Assembly (NCBI GenBank): GCA_021828475.1
Contig: JAJZIY010000007.1
Span: 1-64,000 of the forward strand
Source of the DNA: Actinomycetes bacterium
GTDB taxonomy: Bacteria > Actinomycetota > Acidimicrobiia > Acidimicrobiales > Palsa-688
DNA: 64,000 nucleotides
Direction: 5' to 3'
Shown one piece after another: positions 33,129-43,917 of the stretch. A model generated the notes under the pieces. It worked only from the letters and a program-made list of their open reading frames with translations, was not told where the DNA came from and ran no database searches. Position 1 is the first letter of the stretch. Every line of letters begins with the position of its first letter. Position numbers and translations under genes: made by a program.

Positions 33129-33898
33129 GCGGAATGGCGGAGGGCGCTTGGCAGGCTCTCGCGACGACTCTGCTGAACCGTTGCGAGCTCGCCTACGAGG
33201 CAGCCCTCAGTGGGTTGGATGCATCGGCTCTCAACTGGCAGCGACCGTGGTGGCACAATAGCCTGGGATGGCTCGGGTGGCACATCGCGCGGAGCTTCGA
33301 TAGGAATGGCGCCGAGTTGATCGGTATTCCGCAGTTGTGGGTTGAAGGCGGGTTCCGGGATCGGTTTGGCCTCACGGCCGGTCTGGATGAAACGGGATAC
33401 GGACAAGATCCCGAGCTGGCGGCGGCGACGGTGTGGACGTCGGGTGCCATGTTGGTGGAGTACCACCGTGCCGCCGTCAGCGTAGTACGGGAGTATTGCA
33501 AGCACGCCGACGATGGGGATTGCTGGCGGAACGTCGTAAGTACGACGCTCGGCAACCAGGCGGCGGTTCTAGAACGGATTGCAGGCATGGTGGCGGATGC
33601 GTTGCAACACTTGGGGCAAATGAGTGTGATTGTGAAAGCTCAGGGCGCCGGTGGCGTGGCGTTGGGGGACCGGCAGTGAGTAGTGGGCGGTCGGAGTTGC
33701 TTGAGTTCCACCTCCCCGGAGCGGGCCCAGTCATCGCTGGGCTAACTTGGGGGCAAAGCGCGATGTATTGGCCGCTCCAATGGTTCGGTGCTGAGGCGCC
33801 CAGCTTCTTCAACATGAAGACCGTCGTGAGCCTGACCGCTAGGCGTCCGGTCAGCGCTGTTCCAAGGGTGTTGGGGGCGGCGGTGACAACATTCGACG
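32797..33898. other. foreign-looking 1.1-kb insert between 209-bp direct repeats
   Basis: The segment holds three overlapping genes in one direction: an alcohol dehydrogenase fragment cut at its left end, an intact DinB-like gene, and a gene cut at its right end. Both cuts fall at the repeat boundaries. Third-position GC is visibly lower (about three quarters in the part of the DinB gene I counted, with codons such as GAT, AAT, AGT and ATT) than in flanking genes. There is no transposase or integrase. It is either a slice of foreign DNA captured by recombination with a duplication, or an assembly artefact. Confidence 0.7.
33125..33679 (+). CDS. DinB-like protein
   Basis: A 184-residue protein with the DinB/YfiT four-helix pattern: WWHNSLGWLGWHIARSFDRN in the first half holds the metal-binding-type His, and a later helix (VWTSGAMLVEYHRAAVSVV) supplies another. 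DinB proteins include thiol-dependent transferases and many of unknown function. It starts at ATG 33125, overlapping the stop of the dehydrogenase fragment, and its stop overlaps the next start (GTGA). It is the only complete gene in the 1.1-kb insert. Its codon use differs from the neighbouring native genes. Confidence 0.75.
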   Translation: MSGMAEGAWQALATTLLNRCELAYEAALSGLDASALNWQRPWWHNSLGWLGWHIARSFDRNGAELIGIPQLWVEGGFRDRFGLTAGLDETGYGQDPELAAATVWTSGAMLVEYHRAAVSVVREYCKHADDGDCWRNVVSTTLGNQAAVLERIAGMVADALQHLGQMSVIVKAQGAGGVALGDRQ

Positions 33899-34017
33899 CG
33901 GGTCGTGCTGCTCACGACTGCGCTGCCCGCCAAGGGGACCAGCGGGGCCGAAGCCCTGCGCCATGTGAGCGGGCCCGGGCGGCCGGTCCACGCTGTCGTG
34001 GACATCCTGGCGCCTGA
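33676..34017 (+). pseudogene. truncated unknown gene running into repeat copy 2
   Basis: It starts at GTG 33676, coupled to the DinB-like stop. About 74 codons are native to the insert (SSGRSELLEFHLPGAGPVIA...), after which the frame runs out of phase through the duplicated methyltransferase end and stops at 34017. The original C-terminus is lost. I do not recognise the N-terminal part (GPVIAGLTWGQSAMYWPLQW). It marks the right-hand break of the foreign segment. Confidence 0.7.
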
Positions 34018-34107
34018 CGCAGCGGCCCGGCTCGCCGCCATGACGGCGCAAGCGCTGGCTCGGTGACCGCCAAGAGGGCGAGGGCCCCGGTCGGGACGGG
34101 TTGGACG
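33899..34107 (+). repeat. 209-bp direct repeat, copy 2
   Basis: Second copy of 32588-32796, offset 1311 bp, with two mismatches. It is not joined to a methyltransferase frame. Immediately after it, GGGCCCCGGTCGGGACGGGT recurs (34082-34101 and 34116-34135) around a doubled TTGGACGGG. Confidence 0.93.
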
Positions 34108-34190
34108 GGTTGGACGGGCCCCGGTCGGGACGGGTCGGCGGCCCCGGCAGGCGGTCCTCACCTCGACCGGTGGGTTACAGGCGGGCCACC

Positions 34191-35486
34191 TCAGGCGGCG
34201 GAGGGGCCCTTGGCCCGGGCGATGGCGACGAGCGCCTTGTAGGCGGCCTCGGCGGGGCCGACCTCCTCGGGGCGCATCATGTTGGACATGATGCGCAACA
34301 GCCACTCCATGACGGACCGGCTGTGCATGCCCGTGTAGGTGCAGGCCCGCATGACCTCAGGCCGGCCGATGGCCCGGACGAACGCCCTGGCCACCCGGTA
34401 GTACAGCCCGTAGCGCTCCTCGAGGCGCTTCTCGTAGAGGGTCAGGGCAGCCGGGCCGCCGGCGACCAGGGCCTCGTCGAGCACCTCGGCCGCCAGCCGC
34501 CCCGTCTCGTAGCCGTAGGCGATGCCCTCCCCGTTGAAGGGGTTGATCATGCCGCTGGCGTCGCCGACCACGAGGTGGGAGGGGCCCGAGCGGGGGCCGA
34601 CGGACATGCCCATGGGCAGGCGCCCGCCCGTCGCCGGGCCGAGGCAGGTCTCGGGACGTATGTCCCAGGCCGCAGGAGCGAACTTGGTGAAGGCTTCGAG
34701 CAGCTGGGTGGTGTTGGCGCCCTTCCAGATGCGCGACGTGGTGAGCAGGCCTACGCCGACGTTGACGCGCCCGTCCCCCAGGGGGAATATCCACCCGTAG
34801 CCGGGCATGGAGTGACCGGACTCGTCCCTTATGTCGAGCCAGGAGTCGATCCAGGGCTCGTCGTGGAGCGGGGACGTCCAGTAGCCGCGCAGGGCCATGC
34901 CCTGGGGGTAGTCGCGGCGGCGGGCGTTGCCCAGCGCCCACCCGAAGCGGGAGTTGGCCCCGTCGGCGACCACCACGTAGCGGGCGGTGATGGTGCCGGT
35001 GTAGCCGTCGTCGCCCCTGGCCACCATGCGGGCACCTACCAGGCTCCCGCCCTCCATGACCGGCTCGACGGCCTCGGTGTGCTGCCACAGCGTCGCCCCG
35101 GCCTTGGCAGCATTGCCTGCCACCATGCCGTCGAGGTCCTTGCGGGTGATGACGTAGCCGTAGCGCGGGAGCCCCGGGACCTCCGGCCAGGGCAGGTCGA
35201 GCGTCCGCCCGAAGCCGTGGGAGCGCAGCCCCTCGTAACGGTGGGCGGCGGCGAGCTCCTGGCCGAGCCCCATGTCCTGGATCTGGCGCACCGAACGCGG
35301 TGTCAGGCCGTCACCGCAGGTCTTCTCCCGGGGAAAGGCCTTGCGCTCAACCACGGCCACGTCGTGACCGGCCCTGGCCAGCCAGTAGGCGCAGGAGGCG
35401 CCGCCGGGCCCCGCGCCGATGACCAGGACGTCGCGATGGTTGCCGGCACCCGGGGGATGGCCGGCCGTCGGGCTGCTGGGAGTCAT
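34191..35486 (-). CDS. geranylgeranyl reductase-family flavoprotein (MenJ-like)
   Basis: A 431-residue FAD-dependent oxidoreductase. It has the N-terminal dinucleotide motif VIGAGPGGASCAYWLA (near 22-37), FPREKTCGDGLTPRS near 52, and the second FAD motif LVVGDASGMINPFNGEGIAYG (near 310-330). The family saturates isoprenoid chains. The mycobacterial relative MenJ reduces one double bond of the menaquinone side chain, which fits its place divergent from the complex I operon. It starts at ATG 35486 with GGAGG close upstream. The alternative, archaeal-lipid-type reduction, is unlikely in a bacterium. Confidence 0.9.
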   Translation of the reverse strand: MTPSSPTAGHPPGAGNHRDVLVIGAGPGGASCAYWLARAGHDVAVVERKAFPREKTCGDGLTPRSVRQIQDMGLGQELAAAHRYEGLRSHGFGRTLDLPWPEVPGLPRYGYVITRKDLDGMVAGNAAKAGATLWQHTEAVEPVMEGGSLVGARMVARGDDGYTGTITARYVVVADGANSRFGWALGNARRRDYPQGMALRGYWTSPLHDEPWIDSWLDIRDESGHSMPGYGWIFPLGDGRVNVGVGLLTTSRIWKGANTTQLLEAFTKFAPAAWDIRPETCLGPATGGRLPMGMSVGPRSGPSHLVVGDASGMINPFNGEGIAYGYETGRLAAEVLDEALVAGGPAALTLYEKRLEERYGLYYRVARAFVRAIGRPEVMRACTYTGMHSRSVMEWLLRIMSNMMRPEEVGPAEAAYKALVAIARAKGPSAA

Positions 35487-35660
35487 CTGCCTCCGTGGGC
35501 TTCTACCTATGCCCACCGCAGCGGCGGGACGACGTGGTGCCCCGACGATGGTACTGCCTGCCCCCGGGGTTGCCGCCCGGCGACGGCCAACGTGCCGGCG
35601 GAGGCGCCCCGACACCCCAATATGTGCCCGACCGGTGCGCGGCGCTAGCCTGGGCCGCCG

Positions 35661-36233
35661 ATGGACCAGTACCTGCCCATCCTCCTCATCCTCGTCCTGG
35701 CCACGGCGTTCGCCGCGGTCTCGTTCGTGGCGTCCAAGCTGCTCGGCCCGGGCGGCCGCCTCAACCCGGCCAAGCTCGGGCCCTACGAGTCGGGCATCGC
35801 ACCCCACAGGGACCCGGCACCACGTTTCCCGGTGCGCTTCTACCTGGTCGCCATGATCTTCATCATCTTCGACATCGAGGTCGTGTTCCTCTATCCCTTC
35901 GCCGTGATGTTCCGCCAGCTCTCGACTTTCGGGCTGGTGGAGATGGCGTCCTTCGCCGTCGTGGTCTTCATCGCCTTCGCCTACCTCGTCTCCGAAGGCG
36001 CGCTCGACTGGGGCCCCGCCAAGCGGCTCGGTAGCCGGTCGGGGGCACCGTCGGCCAGGACGCTCAACTCGACCATCCGCCGCGTCGGCCGTCCCGGTGT
36101 GCCGGGCGGGCAGCGGCTGGCCCCCAGCCACTCCGGCGACCACGCACGCACCGACCAGCCCGAGCCGGCCGGCGCACCGGTGGGCGTGCCGGCGGCGACG
36201 GCTGGGCCGACCGACTCGACAAGGGACGACTGA
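35661..36233 (+). CDS. nuoA: NADH-quinone oxidoreductase subunit A
   Basis: A 190-residue membrane subunit with three transmembrane helices in the first 125 residues and the conserved segments GPYESGIAP and [14 protein letters not shown] hydrophilic tail of about 60 residues (130-190) goes beyond the usual length. It begins the 14-gene nuo operon that encodes complex I, which transfers electrons from NADH to menaquinone and pumps protons. The 174 bp upstream must hold the operon promoter and that of the divergent reductase. It overlaps nuoB by one base (TGATG). Confidence 0.96.
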   Translation: MDQYLPILLILVLATAFAAVSFVASKLLGPGGRLNPAKLGPYESGIAPHRDPAPRFPVRFYLVAMIFIIFDIEVVFLYPFAVMFRQLSTFGLVEMASFAVVVFIAFAYLVSEGALDWGPAKRLGSRSGAPSARTLNSTIRRVGRPGVPGGQRLAPSHSGDHARTDQPEPAGAPVGVPAATAGPTDSTRDD

Positions 36234-36802
36234 TGGGCCTAGAGGACCTGCACCACAACTTCTTCACCGGCACCCTCGAGGGGGTCGTCAAATGGGCCCG
36301 CGCCTCCAGCTCGTGGGGCGCCAACTTCGGCCTGGCGTGCTGTGCCATCGAGATGATGGCGTCCGGCGCCGCCAACTTCGACCTGGCCCGCTTCGGGATG
36401 GAGGTCTTCCGGGCCTCCCCCCGCCAGGCGGACCTGATGATCGTCGCCGGCCGGGTCAGCCAGAAGATGGCTCCGGTCCTGCGCCAGGTCTACGACCAGA
36501 TGCTCGAGCCCAAGTGGGTCATCTCCATGGGTGTGTGCGCCTCGACGGGTGGCATGTTCAACAACTACGCAATCGTCCAGGGCGTCGACCAGGTGGTGCC
36601 CGTGGACGTCTACACGCCCGGCTGCCCGCCGGCACCGGAGACCCTCATCCACTCCATCCTGACCCTCCACGAGAAGATCCGTACGGGTGAGATCACACGC
36701 CGCCGCGCCGCAACGGGTGCCGGCGCCGCGCTCCATGTGCTGGAGGCGCCCCGCCTCCAGCTGAGCGGCGCCCATGGCTCCAGCCCGGCGGTGGGCCGGT
36801 GA
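36233..36802 (+). CDS. nuoB: NADH-quinone oxidoreductase subunit B
   Basis: A 189-residue subunit that carries the terminal [4Fe-4S] cluster N2. The ligands are Cys36-Cys37 (LACCAIEM), Cys102 (GVCAS) and Cys131 (PGCPPAPE). It is the electron donor to quinone at the junction of the peripheral and membrane arms. The ATG 36233 overlaps the nuoA stop and the stop overlaps the nuoC start. The last 25 residues are low-complexity. Confidence 0.97.
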   Translation: MGLEDLHHNFFTGTLEGVVKWARASSSWGANFGLACCAIEMMASGAANFDLARFGMEVFRASPRQADLMIVAGRVSQKMAPVLRQVYDQMLEPKWVISMGVCASTGGMFNNYAIVQGVDQVVPVDVYTPGCPPAPETLIHSILTLHEKIRTGEITRRRAATGAGAALHVLEAPRLQLSGAHGSSPAVGR

Positions 36803-37395
36803 GCGAGGGACGGGGCAACGGGGAGCCCCAGGAGGGGCCGGGCCGGCCGCTCCCGCCCGGGGAGCCGCTGGGCACGGGCTCAGGAGCGCACGAGCCGCAG
36901 GCCGGCGAGGTCGAGGCCGCCGGCCGTGAGCTGCTCCACGGGTGCCCCGTGACGGAGGCCCTCGGGCAGCGCACCGTCCACACCGACCGCCGGCGTTACC
37001 TGCCGCTCATGGAGGCGCTCTACCGCGACGGGTTCGAGGCCTGCATGGGGGTCACGGGCGTGGACTACCTGACGCACCCGGGCCGTGACCTCCCCGAGGA
37101 CCTGCGTGCCGAGCGTTTCGAGGTCGTGGTCGAGCTCCTCTCGCTGTCCAGGCGGGAGCGCCTGAGGGTGCGCTGCCAGGTGCCGGAGGCCGATCCCCGA
37201 CTCCCGAGCCTCTTCGACCTCTGGCCGGGCAGCGAGGCCCACGAGCGCGAGACCTACGACATGTTCGGCGTCGTCTTCGACGACCACCCCGACCTCACCC
37301 GGATACTCATGCCGGAGGACTGGGAGGGGCACCCCCTTCGCAAGGACTACGCCACAGGGCACGTGCCCGTGCAGTTCAAGGAGGCGCCCAAGTGA
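36799..37395 (+). CDS. nuoC: NADH-quinone oxidoreductase subunit C
   Basis: A 198-residue subunit of the hydrophilic connecting module. The core contains [20 protein letters not shown] and the C-terminal signature [12 protein letters not shown]. About 40 Gly/Pro/Glu-rich residues precede the fold. It is separate from NuoD, unlike the fused NuoCD of Escherichia coli. It starts at GTG 36799 within GTGA, overlapping the nuoB stop. Confidence 0.96.
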   Translation: MSEGRGNGEPQEGPGRPLPPGEPLGTGSGAHEPQAGEVEAAGRELLHGCPVTEALGQRTVHTDRRRYLPLMEALYRDGFEACMGVTGVDYLTHPGRDLPEDLRAERFEVVVELLSLSRRERLRVRCQVPEADPRLPSLFDLWPGSEAHERETYDMFGVVFDDHPDLTRILMPEDWEGHPLRKDYATGHVPVQFKEAPK

Positions 37396-38771
37396 CCGAT
37401 GCCCCGACCGGGGGCGGTGGCGGCGCGGCGCGCGGCGCGCTCTCGCTCGACGAGCTGCTGAAGGCGAAGACGTCCGAAGGCGCCCAGGAGATGCTGGCCC
37501 GCCAGGACTCGACCGTCAGGGAGCTGCGCTCGGAGGTGGGCGGTGTGCTGCGCCTGCCCGAGGGCGTGGACATCGACGCCTCCGACGTCAACTACGAGGC
37601 ACCTGACGACGAGACGATGATCCTCAACCTCGGCCCGTCGCACCCCTCTACGCACGGCGTGCTCCGCGTGATGGTCGAGATCAAGGGCGAGCAGGTCCTG
37701 CGGACCAAGCCGGTCATCGGCTACCTCCACACCGGTATGGAGAAGACCGGCGAGGAGCTGATGTTCCACCAGGGCTCCACCAACGTCACCCGCATGGACT
37801 ACCTGTCGCCCTTCTTCAACGAGCTGGCCTACAGCCTCTCGGTGGAGAAGCTGACCGGCACGACGTTGCCCGACCGGGCCGTGTGGATCCGCATGCTCAT
37901 GTGCGAGCTCAACCGGATCTCGTCCCACCTGCTCTGGCTGGCCACCAACGGCGCCGACCTCGGCGCCCTCAACATGCTCGTCTACGGGTGGCGCGAGCGT
38001 GAGCTGGTGCTGGCCTTCTTCGAGAAGGTCACCGGCCTGCGCATGAACCACAACTACATCCGCCCGGGCGGCGTCGCCGCCGACCTGCCCGACGGCTGGC
38101 GCGACGACGTGGACGCCATATGCGACGTCGTGTCGCGGCGGATGGACGAGTACGACAACCTTCTGACCGGGCAGCCCATCCTGCAGGCCCGCATGGACGG
38201 GGTCGGCGCGCTGGACGCCGCGACAGCTGTGGGGCTCGGGCTCACGGGCCCGCTGCTGCGCTCGACCGGCGTCTCCTACGACGTGAGGCGCGACTTCCCC
38301 TATCTCGCGTACGAGGCGGTCGACTTCGACGTCATCGTCGGGACCGGGGGCGACTGCTGGGACCGCTTCGCCATCCGGATGAACGAGATCCGCGAGTCGC
38401 TCAAGATCGTCCGCCAGGTGGCCAAGGCGATGCCGGCCGGCGACTACCGGGTGCAGGACAAGAAGCTGACACCGCCGCCCCGCAACCGCATCGACGAGTC
38501 GATGGAAGCCCTCATCCATCACTTCAAGCTGTTCACGGAGGGCTTCCGGGTGGCCCCGGGCGACGCCTACGTCCCGGTGGAGTCGCCGCGGGGGGAGCTC
38601 GGGTGCTACGTCGTGTCCGACGGCACGTCCAGGCCCTACAGGCTTCACGTCCGGGGGCCATCGTTCTCCAACCTGCAGGCTCTCGCCCCGATGGCCCGCG
38701 GAGGGTTCATCCCCGACGTGATCGCCTGCATCTCGAGCATCGACCCCGTCCTGGGGGACGTGGACCGTTGA
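37392..38771 (+). CDS. nuoD: NADH-quinone oxidoreductase subunit D
   Basis: A 459-residue 49-kDa-type subunit, related to hydrogenase large subunits but without their nickel ligands. It forms the quinone pocket with NuoB. Signature stretches are NLGPSHPSTHGVLRV (near 80) with the quinone-contact His, and HTGMEKTGEE. The N-terminal 65 residues are a Gly/Ala-rich, then acidic, extension. GTG 37392 overlaps the nuoC stop. A 97-bp spacer to nuoE is the largest gap in the operon. Confidence 0.97.
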   Translation: MTDAPTGGGGGAARGALSLDELLKAKTSEGAQEMLARQDSTVRELRSEVGGVLRLPEGVDIDASDVNYEAPDDETMILNLGPSHPSTHGVLRVMVEIKGEQVLRTKPVIGYLHTGMEKTGEELMFHQGSTNVTRMDYLSPFFNELAYSLSVEKLTGTTLPDRAVWIRMLMCELNRISSHLLWLATNGADLGALNMLVYGWRERELVLAFFEKVTGLRMNHNYIRPGGVAADLPDGWRDDVDAICDVVSRRMDEYDNLLTGQPILQARMDGVGALDAATAVGLGLTGPLLRSTGVSYDVRRDFPYLAYEAVDFDVIVGTGGDCWDRFAIRMNEIRESLKIVRQVAKAMPAGDYRVQDKKLTPPPRNRIDESMEALIHHFKLFTEGFRVAPGDAYVPVESPRGELGCYVVSDGTSRPYRLHVRGPSFSNLQALAPMARGGFIPDVIACISSIDPVLGDVDR

Positions 38772-38868
38772 GGGGTGCCACGACCGACGCGACCCGGGCA
38801 GGCGGCCCTGGGGGCGTCTTCGCGCCCGATTGGTCACGCGCCCGGCGTCTAGGCAAAGATCAATAGAC

Positions 38869-39638
38869 GTGGCCCGGCTGAACGAGGACAACCTGGTGCG
38901 AGCGCGGGAGCTCGTAGCTCTCTACCCGCACAAGCGTTCCGCGCTGATCCCCCTGCTGCACCTGCTCCAGGAGCAGGACGGGTACCTCACCACCGACGGC
39001 ATGCAGCACGTGGCCGAGCTGGTGGAGCTGACGCCGGCCGAGGTACGGGGCACCGCCAGTTTCTACGACATGTTCCACCTGGAGCCGGTCGGCAAGTACC
39101 TCGTCGCCGTGTGCACCAACATCGCCTGCCTGCTGCACGGCGCCTACGACCTGGTCGAGCACATCGAACAATCGCTCGGCATCCACCCCGGCGAGACGAC
39201 GCCCGACGGCATGTTCACCCTGGAGGACGCCGAGTGCCTGGCGCTGTGCGGCAACGCCCCCTGTGTGACGGTCAACTGGCGCTACTTCGGTGACCTCACG
39301 GCCGACGGTTGGGACAGCCTGGTCGAGGACCTGCGCTCGGGCCGCCTGGACGACGAGGTGCCCCCGCACGGGACCCTGAGCCGGGTCCGCCGGGCGGTGG
39401 GCCTGATGGCGGGTGGGGCGGCCGGCTCCACCGAGGGTGTGGCGGCACCCCGGCCCGCTCCGGACCTGGCGACGTCCAGGACCACCCCCGCCGTGGCAAG
39501 CACGCTGGCTCCCGGAGGCGTACCGCGCGACGCAGTCGCAGGCGGCGGCACGCAGGCGCAGGCGGCCGGTGCCGATGGCAGGGCTGCCGGCAGGGGCGGC
39601 ACCGACGCCGGGGCCGCGGTCACCGGGACGGAGGACCA

Positions 39639-39642
<4 letters not shown>
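38869..39642 (+). CDS. nuoE: NADH-quinone oxidoreductase subunit E
   Basis: A 257-residue 24-kDa-type subunit with a thioredoxin-like [2Fe-2S] domain; ligands are Cys82, Cys87, Cys123 and Cys127 (CTNIAC and CLALC). The C-terminal 80 residues are Ala/Gly/Pro/Thr-rich and probably disordered, longer than usual. GTG 38869 is the chosen start because homologous sequence begins there, although no strong ribosome-binding site is visible; an upstream in-frame start would add about 13 weak residues. It overlaps nuoF by four bases. Confidence 0.92.
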
Positions 39643-40992
<1,350 letters not shown>

Positions 40993-41000
<8 letters not shown>

Positions 41001-43917
41001 CGCCGCCACGCCCAAGACGGGTGCCCCCGCCGGAGAAGGCGGTGCCACCGGGGCCCCCCTGGTGCCCGCCGTCGCCCCCGACGCCGTTACGATCACCCTC
41101 GACGGCCGCCAGGTACAGGCCAAGAAGGGCGAGATGCTGATCGCCGCGGCCGAGCGGGCAGGCACCTACATCCCGCGCTTTTGCTACCACCCCCGGATGA
41201 AGCCGGTCGGCATGTGCCGCATGTGCCTCGTCGAGGTGAAGGGCCCCCGGGGCTTCAGCCTGGCGCCCGCCTGCTACCTGCCCGTGGCCGAGGGGATGGA
41301 GGTCCAGACCGCCAGCCCCAAGGTCAAGAAGGCCCAGGACGGGGTGCTCGAGTTCCTCCTGGTCAACCACCCGCTGGACTGCCCGGTCTGCGACAAGGGC
41401 GGCGAATGCCCCCTGCAGGACCAGACCGTGGCCTACGGACCGGGCGAGACCCGCTTCGTCGAGGAGAAGCGCCACTGGGACAAGCCGGTGCCGCTGTCCT
41501 CCCTCGTGCTCATAGACCGAGAGCGCTGCATCCAGTGCGCCCGCTGCACCCGCTTCGCCGAGGAGGTGGCCGGGGACGCGGCCATCGACTTCGCCTCCAG
41601 GGGCGACTCCACCGAGGTCGCCGTCTACCCGGGCAAACCGTTCGTCTCCAACTTCAGCGGCAACGTCGTGCAGATCTGCCCGGTAGGGGCGCTGCTGGCC
41701 AAGCCGTACCGCTTCCGGGCCCGGCCCTGGGACCTCGAACAGGTCGAGACCACGTGCACCATGTGCGCCGTCGGCTGTCGCGTGGCGGCGCAGTCCAGCT
41801 CGGAGCAGGTCGTGAGGTTCATCGGCATCGACAGCGATCCCGTCAACTGGGGCTGGCTGTGCGACAAGGGCCGCTTCAGCTTCGAGGCGCTCAACAGCCC
41901 CGAGCGGCTCGAGCGGCCGCTCGTGCGCCGGGCGGCGCCCGGTGCCGAAGGTGGCCGGGGGGAGCTGGTCGAGGTCAGCTGGGCCGAGGCGTACGCCGAG
42001 ATCGTGTCCCGCGTACGGGGCGCGACGGGCGACAGCGTGGGGGTGATCGGCGGTGCGCGCCTGCCCAACGAGGACGCCTATGCGTGGTCCAAGCTGGCCC
42101 GGGCCGTGCTGGGTACGGACAACGTCGACGCCCAGCTCGGCGACGGGCTCCCCGGCGAGCTGGTGGCCGGCCTGCCCCGAGCCACTATCGACCAGATCTG
42201 CTCGTCGAAGCTGATCCTGGCCGTGACCGGCGACATCAAGGAAGAGCTGCCCGTCCTGTACCTGCGCCTGCGCCATGCCGTGGTCGAAGATGGCGTGCCG
42301 CTCATAGAGCTCACCCCGATGGCGACCGGCCTCAGCAGCCGCGCCTCCCAGAGCCTGCGCTACCGTCCCGGCGAGCTGGCCCAGCTGGTGGACGCCCTCG
42401 TTTCCGAGGCCGAGGTCAGCCAAACGGTGGCAGGTGTGGCGGCGGCCGAGGTCGAAAGAGCGCGCCAGGCCGTTCTCGCTGCGTCCCAGGCGGCAGGCCC
42501 CGAGGCCGACGGTGCGCCGACGCTCGGTGTGGTGCTCGGGAGGCCGTCGCTGGCCGAGCTTCCCACCGGCCCGACCGACGCTGCGATCGCCCTGGCCGGT
42601 CTGCCCGGGGCCGCTTTCCTGCCGGCGCTGCGCCGCTCCAACGTCAACGGTGCGATCGACATGGGCCTCGCCCCCGGCCTGCTGCCCGGGCGGGTCTCGC
42701 TGCGCGAGGGGCGCGAGTGGTTCGAGGGCAGGTGGGGAGCCACCCTTCCCGCCTCCAGCGGCCTCGGCACGGTCGGCATGCTGACCGGCGCCGCCGCCGG
42801 GCGCATGGACGTGCTCTTCCTCCTCGGAGCCGACCCCGTGTCCGACTGCCCGGACAAGGGGCTCGCCAAGCTGGGGCTGCAGAGCGCCGGTTTCGTGGTG
42901 GCCGTCGACGCCTTCGCCAACGCCAGCACCGAGCACGCCGACGTCGTCCTGCCTGCGGCCATCTACACGGAGCGGCGCGGGAGCTTCACCAACCTGGAGG
43001 GGCGTATCACCTCGCTCGGCCAGAAGGTGACTGCACCCGGTACGGCCCGCCCGGACTGGATGATCGCCGCCGAGCTGGCCGAGCGGCTGGGGTCAGACCT
43101 CGGGGTGTCGTCGCTCGAGGACCTCTGGGCCGAGATCGAGAGCGTCTCGCCGCTGCACGCCGGGACGTCGCAGGCCGTCCTCGTGTCCCGCCAGGGCCGC
43201 AACGGCGTGGTCGTCCCCCTCGGGCTGGAGGGCCCCCGGGACGCCTTGGCCGAGGTACCGCCGCCGCTCGACCCGATGGCGGACCCCGGCATCGCCTCGG
43301 CCGAGGCCCACCCGGCCCCGCCCGTTTCGCTCAGCGTCGCGGACGCCGGCGTGGGCCGCGCCGGCACTCCGGCTGCCGGCCCCGAGGATCTCCAGGCACA
43401 GGGTGGCGCATCCGCCGCCGGGCCCGGTGCCCCCGGTGACCACCCCCTCCCGGCCGCGACCACGATCACTGCGGAGCCCGGCCCGGCGGACCGGGCCATG
43501 CCGGCGATGCTGACCCTGGCGGCCGCCACCACCAGCGGTCGCCCACATGCCGCGGCGGCCCCGGCCCCCGCCCCCGCGGTGGGCACTCCGGGGCAGGCGC
43601 TACGCCTCGTGACCTGGCGGCCCATGTGGGACGGAGGTGTCATGGTCCAGCGTTCGCAGTCGCTCGCCAAGCTGCACCCCGGGTTGACCCTGGCTGTCAA
43701 CCCCGCCGACCTGGCCCGGATCCTGCCTGGCGCCGACGGCCGGGTGCGGGTCAGCACCCAGCGCGGCAGCACCGTGCTCGAGGCGGTGGCGGACGAGCGG
43801 GTGCCGGTTGGCAGCGCGGCAATGGCCTTCAACCTCCCCGAGGGGGGCGCCGGAGCGCTGATCGACGCCTCCGCCGAGCACACCGAAGTGGTCGTCGAAG
43901 CTCTGGGGGCCCAGTGA
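40993..43917 (+). CDS. nuoG: NADH-quinone oxidoreductase subunit G
   Basis: A 974-residue 75-kDa-type subunit. The N-terminal ferredoxin-like part has a [2Fe-2S] site (CYHPRMKPVGMCRMC), His-Cys-type HPLDCPVCDKGGECP, and RCIQCARCTRFAEE. CTMCAVGC near 258 plus a later Cys (WLCDKG) match the extra N7 cluster found in some bacteria. The molybdopterin-oxidoreductase-like body has no cofactor. An Ala/Pro-rich linker (about 755-865) splits off a final beta domain (870-974), so the chain is longer than most. It overlaps nuoF by 8 nt and nuoH by 4 nt. Confidence 0.97.

Noticed and set aside
32588-34107. insertion sequence or transposon
   Set aside because: The repeats are direct and 209 bp long, belong to the methyltransferase gene, and no transposase or terminal inverted repeat is present.
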